A stretch of DNA of 64,000 bases. Origin: Damh-18 sp964390945. Lineage in GTDB: Bacteria > Patescibacteriota > Minisyncoccia > Phycocordibacterales > UBA918. A model generated the notes under the pieces. That model saw only the letters and a program-made list of their open reading frames with translations. It was not told the origin of the DNA and searched no databases. Both the position numbers and the translations under genes were made by a program. Location: NCBI GenBank assembly GCA_964390945.1, contig CAYMIV010000001.1, positions 9,424-73,423 on the forward strand, in the 5' to 3' direction. Shown piece by piece: positions 57,557-64,000 of this stretch. Positions within the stretch are counted from its first letter, which is position 1. Each line of letters starts with the position of its first letter.

Positions 57557-58672
57557 TCATCCTGTCCAGTTGAAGAGGAGGATGGAGAAGTCCTCTAGCC
57601 CGACGCGGGCATTTTGGTTTATATCAGCCGGAGGATTTGAATTCCCGCCAGTTGTTCCCCACCAAAAAATGAGAATCGAGAAGTCAATCAGATTGACTTT
57701 GCCGTCGCGATTCAAATCTGAATTGCTCGTTGCCTTGCCCTCGACACCCACATAAAGAGAGAGGATGCTACCGTATGTACTTTCTCTGCGCAAACTTCCT
57801 GTTCCCTCAATAAATCGCGCTTTAGCGGTATGGGTGTTCACTGAAACAGTTCCTGTGTCGAAAATAACTGACCAGTTTCCAAGTACATCTGATGTTGTCG
57901 TAAGCGTTTTTGAGCCATTATCAATGGAAACTTCGACTGTGGCATTCGGTACCGTTTGCCCGCTCAGCACGATATCATCTCCTGGATTTGGGTTTGCGTT
58001 TGAGGTTCGTATAGTCGGAGGAACCAGAATTCCATTCACCGTTGTCACTGCGCCTTGCGTTATGTCAAAGGTTGTGTTGAACGTAGCCGACCGTGTACCT
58101 GAAGAATCGTTTGCCCAGAAACTTAGCGATGCGGTGCCGGGGTCGGTCACGGTGTTAAAAAGAAATTCAGCTCGTGAGTTTGTACGCACCGTTCCCACGG
58201 ACTCACCATCAATTAGAATGTTGACGGTAACATTCGGATACGCCTTTCCCTGTACCGTAACCTGCGTATCTCCAAGATCATTGGTTCTTCCTCCCGAGGA
58301 TGAGTTGCCTCCGCCACCGACCGAACCGCCTCCCGCGTCTGCTTCCTCCTCGGTACAGTCTGCAGCGCAGTAATCATTACTGGTGTTGTTCCCATCATCA
58401 CACTCCTCTCCATAGATTGTCTGAAGAATTGAGTCTCCGCAATACGGTGCCCACCTGCATGAGTCGGGGGTGCACTGTCGTCCCGCGATAGTTGTGCTGT
58501 ATTCGCCGGTGTCGGCAGGAACATCACAATCTTCTCCCGCATTTATGATTTCATCTCCACAGATACTGATGAGAAGCGATGTTGTTGCAATGCTCGCCTG
58601 AGCAGTTGCAATGGTTGGCAATAGCACGCACGCAAACAACGTCGCACAAACAGTCTTTATGACGTTACTCAT
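57557..58672 (-). CDS. Secreted protein with DUF4215-like repeats and C-terminal dockerin
   Basis: 371 residues. Signal peptide (1-25, cut near ATA-QAS). Residues about 36-115 hold cysteine-rich repeats of the DUF4215/Myxococcus type (CGDEIINAGEDCD, CGDSILQTIYGEECDDGNNTSNDYCAADC). A Gly-rich linker, then two Ig-like modules (Q-x-T-V-P-N-A-x-V-x-V) follow. The C-terminal 53 residues are dockerin-like: D319-x-N-x-D323-G-x-V-N-x-x-D330 with the helix FSILIFWW, and a second, degenerate loop at 350-361 (DINQNARVGLED) with FSILLFNW. The shared F-S-I-L-L with the 51496 dockerin suggests the same recognition family. It starts 1 nt after the DUF916-like gene. Confidence 0.86.
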   Translation of the reverse strand: MSNVIKTVCATLFACVLLPTIATAQASIATTSLLISICGDEIINAGEDCDVPADTGEYSTTIAGRQCTPDSCRWAPYCGDSILQTIYGEECDDGNNTSNDYCAADCTEEEADAGGGSVGGGGNSSSGGRTNDLGDTQVTVQGKAYPNVTVNILIDGESVGTVRTNSRAEFLFNTVTDPGTASLSFWANDSSGTRSATFNTTFDITQGAVTTVNGILVPPTIRTSNANPNPGDDIVLSGQTVPNATVEVSIDNGSKTLTTTSDVLGNWSVIFDTGTVSVNTHTAKARFIEGTGSLRRESTYGSILSLYVGVEGKATSNSDLNRDGKVNLIDFSILIFWWGTTGGNSNPPADINQNARVGLEDFSILLFNWTG

Positions 58673-58673
58673 A

Positions 58674-59612
58674 TTATCGTGTCCGCACACGTTTCAAACG
58701 TAGTGCGCGATTCACGATATAGCCACACACACCGAGAATAAAGAGTATGGGTACTATCACAGAAAGTTTGTGCGGTAGAGAAAGTCCGCTAAAACCAAAT
58801 CCCGCTGTTTGAAGGGTACCGTAGGGTAAGACACTGACGTTCACTTCGCCGGATAATTTTATTTCTTCATCATTTTTAATTTCAAATCTGGCAAGATAAC
58901 TCCCCGAAGGAAGTCTGGTTGGAATTTCAGCGAACACAGTTTCAACCTTGAATGGATCCACTGTATCGATACTTCCCTTTTTATGAGTTTCCTCAAGCAA
59001 AACTGATCCTGATGCATCATAAATTCTGAACACGACATCGCTTGGTGCAACGGGAACATTTCCAATGTTCTCTATAAGCATCTCAAATCTGATTTTACCG
59101 GGAAAATACAACCAACCTACTTTGTGTCCTTCATTGAGGTCGGTAATGCCAATTTTTCGTACTCTGAAATCCTTAATTTCTTTATCAATCACTGTTAAAT
59201 CGACATCTATTTGCGCTCCGAGAGAAATGTTCACCGCACCTCCTCCAACCTTATCATCTGGGGAACCTGTTTTTATACGTATATTACCTGTGTACTGTTT
59301 AAAATCAGCATCATCTGGCACTTTAATTTTTACCGTCATGGGGACTTTCTGTTCTCCTTGCGGTAATAAAAATTCACTTCCTTCGGCGATTGTAATCCAA
59401 TCATTTATTCCAGGAACATCAATGCTGATAGTTGCTTTCAGCGCGGTTGTTGGATCGCTCCGTACAAGAAATATTGTCTGGTCATATGTTGAATTGCGCG
59501 TAAGACTTGTGTTTGTGACATACGGGGGTGTAATACCAAAACCGGCGCGTGCTGTAGGACACATCAAAAAAACCAGCAATATAGCCACAAAAAAGAAATG
59601 ACTAGATTTCAT
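58674..59612 (-). CDS. DUF916-like membrane-anchored protein, copy 3
   Basis: A 312-residue protein: signal peptide (cut near ARA-GFG), two Ig-like extracytoplasmic modules (FGITPPYVTNTSLTRNSTYDQTIFLVRS; the second around G-K-I-R-F-E-M-L-I-E-N-I-G-N-V-P-V), one C-terminal membrane helix (about 282-302) and a basic tail. The opening ITPP and E-N-x-G-N-V patterns match the 39862 and 41160 products. It is followed by the dockerin-bearing gene 1 nt downstream, so a membrane partner and a dockerin protein are co-expressed. It has its own promoter. Confidence 0.8.
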   Translation of the reverse strand: MKSSHFFFVAILLVFLMCPTARAGFGITPPYVTNTSLTRNSTYDQTIFLVRSDPTTALKATISIDVPGINDWITIAEGSEFLLPQGEQKVPMTVKIKVPDDADFKQYTGNIRIKTGSPDDKVGGGAVNISLGAQIDVDLTVIDKEIKDFRVRKIGITDLNEGHKVGWLYFPGKIRFEMLIENIGNVPVAPSDVVFRIYDASGSVLLEETHKKGSIDTVDPFKVETVFAEIPTRLPSGSYLARFEIKNDEEIKLSGEVNVSVLPYGTLQTAGFGFSGLSLPHKLSVIVPILFILGVCGYIVNRALRLKRVRTR

Positions 59613-59649
59613 TTATGCAAACACACACGCTTTGTGCGCGTGCTCTTTA

Positions 59650-59678
59650 ATTATCCTGCAGTTAAGCCATATACGCAA
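59650..59678 (-). promoter_or_regulatory. Promoter of the DUF916-like/dockerin operon
   Basis: On the minus strand TTGCGT (59673-59678), 17 nt, GATAAT (59650-59655). Leader of about 31 nt before the ATG at 59612 with a CACGC/GCGTG hairpin. Confidence 0.55.
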
Positions 59679-59706
59679 GAACCACTGTTGAATAACAGTG
59701 GTTCTT
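59677..59706 (-). terminator. Terminator-like hairpin after the 59724 gene
   Basis: A perfect 13-bp stem AAGAACCACTGTT/AACAGTGGTTCTT with loop GAAT, 17 nt past the stop of 59724. T-run is weak, and the -35 of the next promoter lies at its edge. Confidence 0.65.
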
Positions 59707-59723
59707 AAATAAGTTGGAATAGG

Positions 59724-61592
59724 CTACCAGTTTGCCGACTCGCCGACTTTGGCTGTAAATGTGTTTTCTCCTGTGTAATCTCCGGCGTATGTAACTGATG
59801 CCGGAACTTTAATTCCCCAGTATGCATCAGCAGTCGCTTGCGAAGAGGTTGCAGTAGACTTCGGTACGTTAATTTCAATTTCTTTTGGAGTTGTCGAGGA
59901 AAGTGTATTACCCGCGCCAAGTGCTGTCGCGTAAGAAACAGTACCCGTTGCAAAGACCTGATTGTACTCATCTATGGTCGAAGTCGCTGACTGCGGACAG
60001 GGCGTTGAATTTGTGTAAGTTGTACACATTGACTCACCCGTTACATCCTTGTCGAGACCGACATTGCCAGTTGCTGCTATTGTCGTTGTGGCATTGAGTG
60101 GGTCTGTTTGTCCTCCTGGTTCGAGTGCTCCGTATGGAATAGATAGTGTGTTAAGTGCAAAGGCAAGGAAACTGGTAACATCAACACCACTAGTACTTTC
60201 TGAAAGCGCACCAGTTGCTGCGTCATCGTCAATTGCTCTCACCTGCGCACGCCAATCGTTTGTTGAGTACTGTGTAGATGTTGCGGTACCATCAGTTGGA
60301 TCAGCAACATACCAGAGCGGGAACGTACAATTCCACTCCATACTTGTTCCACTACTTCCAGCACATGAGGTTGTAGAAGCGGTACAACTCAAATTCCATG
60401 TAGTCGTTGCAACAGAATTTGGATAACAATTGTTTGGGTCATACGGTCCGGTGACTGGGCAAGTGGTTGAAGAACTATTGACGACTCCGGTTCCGTTTCT
60501 ATAAATACTCAATTCGTAATCGGTAACCTCATCGCCATTGCTGCCGCCTACCGCATCGCAACTGTTGTTGTCATAGGTTGTAAAAGTAAGAACGAAACCT
60601 GTGGTTTGACCAGCCTCTTCTGTAAGAACAATGTTGGTCGTTGTACCGGGCTGGGATAGCGAGATTGTTCCCGCACCTACAGTCGGTGAAGCATTTGAAA
60701 CGGTGAGAACAGAATCTGTACCTTGAGTCGTTGTTGCTTCAAAACCATGGCTATCAATAACATAGCCGAAAGCGCCATAGTTTTGATCTTGTGTCGGTAT
60801 AACCACACTGTATGTAGCGGTTGCATTTGAAGGAACGAACGCTGTTGTACTTGCAAGTGTTGTGCCAGTGCAGGTATCAGTTGAAGTACTAAATCCTGCG
60901 GTTGCGCACACAAAAAGTTTTACGTAATCTTGAGTTCCTGAAGTGTCGCCGTCTGAAGATGTGCTTGTGAAGGTGACCACTTGACCAGGAAGAGTCGGTG
61001 AGTCGTCCCAAAAAGAAGTAAAGGATGGGCGGTGGTTTACTTCAAACGGAGATGAGTTTGTTGCGTTTGTTCCTTGAGTTGGTACCAAGTTGCATCGAGG
61101 AGTCACCGCATTTGAATCACAGATGAATGCGTACCACGCATTTGATTCAGCCCACGCATCGAGAGTTGTGGTCGCTGCAGTCGCCTGAGCACCGCTCGTG
61201 GTGGAAGCAGAGACTGCCCATTGCGTTCCGCCATTGCAGGTTGGGGCACCACCAGAAGTTGCGGTTGCGGGGTTGTTATTGCTACAAATAAGCAAATAGT
61301 ATCTTTCGGCATTCGCATCCGTTGCGACAGCAACCCAGCTCACAACGTCACCAGCATTTGTAGGGTTATTAGAAGAAGATTCAATAAGTTCTGTCGAAGT
61401 TGCAGACCACTGTGGAGGGGTATTGAGTACGGTTACTGATGTAGTTGCACTATCACTTTGGGCAACTGCTTGATGTATTTCTTTGGCACCGAGATTGAAA
61501 ATAAAAACAACAACAAAAGCAACAACCCCGATTATTGCAGTGTACACAGTGATTTTACCTGCCGTACGTAAACTATCTGTGCTATAAGACAT
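59724..61592 (-). CDS. Membrane-anchored surface protein with Ig-like modules and a WxL-like end (622 aa)
   Basis: N-terminal membrane helix about 14-35, then a Thr/Ser-rich extracytoplasmic protein with at least three Ig-like modules (e.g. PQWSATSTELIESSSNNPTNAGDVVSW, RPSFTSFWDDSPTLPGQVVTFTSTSSDG) and ten or more cysteines that could form disulfides. The last 150 residues (LSIPYGALEPG ... YAGDYTGENTFTAKVGE) follow the pattern of the C-terminal domain in the giant and 384-residue proteins, which is weaker here. It stands between the ABC transporter genes and the DUF916-like/dockerin operon. Function unknown; presumably a structural surface protein. Confidence 0.8.
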   Translation of the reverse strand: MSYSTDSLRTAGKITVYTAIIGVVAFVVVFIFNLGAKEIHQAVAQSDSATTSVTVLNTPPQWSATSTELIESSSNNPTNAGDVVSWVAVATDANAERYYLLICSNNNPATATSGGAPTCNGGTQWAVSASTTSGAQATAATTTLDAWAESNAWYAFICDSNAVTPRCNLVPTQGTNATNSSPFEVNHRPSFTSFWDDSPTLPGQVVTFTSTSSDGDTSGTQDYVKLFVCATAGFSTSTDTCTGTTLASTTAFVPSNATATYSVVIPTQDQNYGAFGYVIDSHGFEATTTQGTDSVLTVSNASPTVGAGTISLSQPGTTTNIVLTEEAGQTTGFVLTFTTYDNNSCDAVGGSNGDEVTDYELSIYRNGTGVVNSSSTTCPVTGPYDPNNCYPNSVATTTWNLSCTASTTSCAGSSGTSMEWNCTFPLWYVADPTDGTATSTQYSTNDWRAQVRAIDDDAATGALSESTSGVDVTSFLAFALNTLSIPYGALEPGGQTDPLNATTTIAATGNVGLDKDVTGESMCTTYTNSTPCPQSATSTIDEYNQVFATGTVSYATALGAGNTLSSTTPKEIEINVPKSTATSSQATADAYWGIKVPASVTYAGDYTGENTFTAKVGESANW

Positions 61593-61666
61593 GATGCTCT
61601 ATGAACCTGTTTACACTATTGTAACCAAAGTGGTGATTTTCTGCGCATGAGTTATACACAGGTCTT

Positions 61667-62881
61667 TTATTCGTAGCGAATTGCATCGAGAGGATTGAGA
61701 AGCGACGCGCGCCGAGCCGGGAAAATACCCGTTAAATAGCCAACGGCAGCAGAGAAAATGGCAATAAAAATGAGAAATAGAGGTGGGAATGAAAAGAGGT
61801 TTACCGCCTGCCCCCCAAACTGACTTGCGGCAATATTCAACATGATATTCACAACAAATCCCAAGGTTACCCCCATCGCTATTCCAGAGACTCCTCCCAT
61901 AAACCCGACCACGATTGACTCTGAAATAAAAAGAAGTTTGATATCCCGAGGCGAAGCTCCTAAGGTGCGCATGATTCCAATTTCCTTTGTGCGCTCAAGG
62001 AGTGTGACCGTCATGGTGTTAAACATGCCGATTGCTGAAACGAGGAGGGCAATACCGCCAAATGTTGCGAGAACGACCTGAATGCCTTGAAATATCTTCG
62101 ACGCTTGCTCAACGGTCTTTGATAGTGCGGTAACTCTATATCCCGCCTTGATGAGTTCTTCTTCGACGATTGGTAAAAACTCGTTTGAAACCACCTTTAC
62201 CTGCGCACGGTCGTAGTCTTCAATGCCGACATAATTGCGCAGTTCGGGGAGCATCATGAGCACATTGAGAACACCCTCTTCTTTGGTTATACCCTTAACT
62301 CTGAATTGCTTCTCAATGATAATTTCATTGATTGCGTCGGTGCCATCCGTGGCGGGAATGAGGAGTCTGAATGAAACTTCTTGCCCGATGAAATCTTTCA
62401 CCTTATCATCTGCGATTCCGAATAGTTTGAGAACCGCCGGTGAAAGCATGACTTCGTTTCCGTTCCCAATATCCTCGTCTTTGAAGATTTCTCCGACGGT
62501 TGCGGTGATGCCGGCGTATCGTAAGTAGGCAGGTTCCGCACCTTGCAAAAATATGTTTCCCGTGAGCCCCTTATATGTAATGAGTGCGGGATATCGCGCG
62601 AGGGGCGCCGCATCTTCGATGTTTGGGTTTTTTTCAAATTCTTCGATTACGTCGTCATTAATAGTGAGGTTGCGCGCACCCGTTGCCGAAACACCAAGTG
62701 AGAGCAGGCTGTCTCCGAAGACAATCTGCTCGAGAATAATTTGTTGGAGACCGAAACCGAGACCCACGAGCACAACGACAGCTCCGGTACCGACGCCCAT
62801 ACCAAGAATGGTAAGCCACGTACGAAGCGGATTTGTCTTAAACATTCTGGTCGATAGTCGTGCGAGATCAGCAACTTGCAT
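61667..62881 (-). CDS. ABC transporter permease (MacB/FtsX type)
   Basis: A 404-residue protein with the MacB-type topology: one N-terminal helix (about 20-42, WLTILGMGVGTGAVVVLVGLG), a large extracytoplasmic domain (about 45-270) and three C-terminal helices with the FtsX motif (MTVTLLERTKEIGIMRTLGASPRDIKLLFISESIVVGFMGG) and a closing P-A-R-R-A-S-L-L-N-P-L-D-A-I-R-Y-E. Such permeases work as mechanotransmitters in the export of peptides, lipoproteins or antibiotics, or in activating outside factors. It starts 6 nt past the stop of the ATPase gene. Its neighbours are all surface proteins. Confidence 0.93.
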   Translation of the reverse strand: MQVADLARLSTRMFKTNPLRTWLTILGMGVGTGAVVVLVGLGFGLQQIILEQIVFGDSLLSLGVSATGARNLTINDDVIEEFEKNPNIEDAAPLARYPALITYKGLTGNIFLQGAEPAYLRYAGITATVGEIFKDEDIGNGNEVMLSPAVLKLFGIADDKVKDFIGQEVSFRLLIPATDGTDAINEIIIEKQFRVKGITKEEGVLNVLMMLPELRNYVGIEDYDRAQVKVVSNEFLPIVEEELIKAGYRVTALSKTVEQASKIFQGIQVVLATFGGIALLVSAIGMFNTMTVTLLERTKEIGIMRTLGASPRDIKLLFISESIVVGFMGGVSGIAMGVTLGFVVNIMLNIAASQFGGQAVNLFSFPPLFLIFIAIFSAAVGYLTGIFPARRASLLNPLDAIRYE

Positions 62882-62887
62882 AATACT

Positions 62888-64000
62888 TTAACTTTTGTAA
62901 CTTACGTCGACTCCGAGTGCAATGAGTTTTTCCATATATCTTGAGATATCATCTGCGATTTTCTCTTTTAACCCCAACCCTCCCTGACGCTCGCTGTCCG
63001 TGAGTCCGGCATTGAATCCCGCATCTCCAATAATTCCCGAAAGCCGGTCGGCGATGAGGGATGCCATGTTTTCAGACATTTTTTTGGTGAGTGGTATTCG
63101 GTGGTGCATGAGTAAATACTCGCGCACCCTCTCTGCGAACTTGTGTTGCTCGAAAAAGGCCGCATCAGACTCATTGTCGCTTCTGAAGCGGTGCACGTCA
63201 TCTGCTTGCTTAACCAATTGTACTGAAAAATCTGCCATGCGTTCCGCCGTGGCACGATCAATTCCAACCCCACCCTCCTCATACTTTCGCATAAGCGCCT
63301 GCGTGAAAAGTTTTTTGTGAATTTTTCCTTTAATGAGGAGGCGGATTGCTTTTTCGAGGCGCACAATCTGGTCAAAGGTGTAATCCTGGGTAAGGTAATT
63401 CGTGAGACTTTTGACGCGAAGTGTGTCGACGGAATCGTACGGGAACAGGCGGGCAAGTTGCTCGAGTTCAGTGACAATGGTCTCACCCTCTTTCACCGGT
63501 TTAATTTGTTTTCTCTGCGGGTTCACCACCTCGCGCACAATAAAACCGTCTTTGAGATAGTACACGCGATGTGCATATGAAAGGTGCGCTGCATTGTGAG
63601 ACACCATGATGATGGTCCGCATATCGAACGTGTTGATTTCATCAATCTTATCCATCACCTGTTGCGTCGAGACGGAATCGAGATTCCCGGTCGGTTCATC
63701 AGCAAGAAGAATTTGCGGGTCATTCACCATTGAGCGCGCTACGGATACGCGCTGTTGCTGACCTCCCGAGAGCATTGAGGGAATTTTGTGTGATACTTGC
63801 CCTACGCCAAAGCGGTCGAGAAGCGCTTGTGCGCGCCGCTCTCGTGTCGCTTTGTTTGCATCGCAAAAAATCATGGGGAGTGCAACATTATCAAGAACAG
63901 AAAGCGAGCCGATGAGATTGAATGATTGAAAAATGATTCCCATGACATACCGTTGAAAATACACGCGGTCTGCGGGTGGATACGAGTAAACATCATCTCC
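62888..64000 (-). CDS. ABC transporter ATP-binding protein with long C-terminal helical extension (5' end outside window)
   Basis: Partner of the MacB-like permease. The frame is open to the right edge, so the start and Walker A lie outside. Visible are the Q loop (GIIFQSFNLIGSLSVLDNVALPM), the signature MLSGGQQQRVSVARSM, Walker B ILLADEPTGNLD and the switch VSHNAAH, as in the LolD/MacB family. After the ABC domain, instead of ending, the protein goes on for about 200 helical, charged residues (from about VREVVNPQRKQIKP to the C-terminus VDVSYKS). No such tail is part of the basic family and its role is unknown. Confidence 0.93.
   Translation of the reverse strand, partial: GDDVYSYPPADRVYFQRYVMGIIFQSFNLIGSLSVLDNVALPMIFCDANKATRERRAQALLDRFGVGQVSHKIPSMLSGGQQQRVSVARSMVNDPQILLADEPTGNLDSVSTQQVMDKIDEINTFDMRTIIMVSHNAAHLSYAHRVYYLKDGFIVREVVNPQRKQIKPVKEGETIVTELEQLARLFPYDSVDTLRVKSLTNYLTQDYTFDQIVRLEKAIRLLIKGKIHKKLFTQALMRKYEEGGVGIDRATAERMADFSVQLVKQADDVHRFRSDNESDAAFFEQHKFAERVREYLLMHHRIPLTKKMSENMASLIADRLSGIIGDAGFNAGLTDSERQGGLGLKEKIADDISRYMEKLIALGVDVSYKS

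Noticed and set aside
1..64000. Use of TGA as a glycine codon, as in Gracilibacteria and Absconditabacteria.
   Set aside because: TGA is used as a normal stop (for example at 3268-3270), and no conserved gene needs read-through.
1..64000. CRISPR array, prophage or insertion sequence.
   Set aside because: No regular repeat-spacer series, no transposase, integrase or phage structural gene was found. The tRNA-Pro fragments hint at an old event but no element is present.

Overview
The window looks like part of a streamlined genome from the Candidate Phyla Radiation (Patescibacteria, probably a Parcubacteria/Paceibacteria lineage). The evidence is short intergenic gaps, many 1-20 nt gaps or ATGA overlaps, compact versions of housekeeping proteins (UvrC without its C-terminal HhH region, ATP synthase epsilon reduced to its beta-sandwich, short delta), many single-pass surface proteins, and normal use of TGA as a stop codon. 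The lineage is inferred from protein character, not from a marker tree. Base composition looks uniform and there is no phage, IS element or CRISPR array. One 100-N scaffold gap lies at 21480-21579.

Left part (1-14 kb): partial typA, a GIY-YIG protein, ychF, three small plus-strand genes that start with GTG and each have a promoter, Shine-Dalgarno and terminator, a minimal zinc metallopeptidase, a PrmC-like methyltransferase with an altered NPPY motif, an NAD(P)H oxidoreductase, the whole F-type ATP synthase operon (atpBEFHAGDC, minus strand), tag and tRNA-Ala(TGC).

Middle (14-39 kb): an acyl-CoA hydrolase/transferase-GNAT fusion whose 3' end is frameshifted, an RND efflux pair, tRNA-Pro(GGG) among fragments of itself and the gap, a pterin dehydratase, D-Ala-D-Ala ligase, a short nucleotide-sugar dehydrogenase, uvrC-uvrA, a histidine kinase coupled to a large surface protein, uvrB-tgt-FKBP, CapA, an AI-2E permease, a 48-residue membrane peptide and a thioredoxin-fold protein with no cysteines.

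Right part (39-64 kb) is the most interesting. It is a minus-strand cell-surface locus of about 22 kb next to a MacB-like ABC transporter. It encodes three paralogous cohesin-like proteins, two proteins with dockerin-type calcium repeats (one has cohesin and dockerin on the same chain), three membrane-anchored proteins resembling the DUF916/WxL-interacting family, three secreted proteins with related C-terminal beta domains (one of 2470 residues with two tandem beta-propellers), and a secreted TolB-like propeller protein. I read it as a possible self-assembling surface scaffold: cohesins anchored in the membrane, a cohesin-dockerin adaptor, a dockerin-bearing client, and WxL-like cell-wall proteins with their membrane partners.

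Many genes have an extended -10 promoter only 6-10 nt before the start codon and no Shine-Dalgarno, which predicts leaderless mRNAs as a common mode of expression here.
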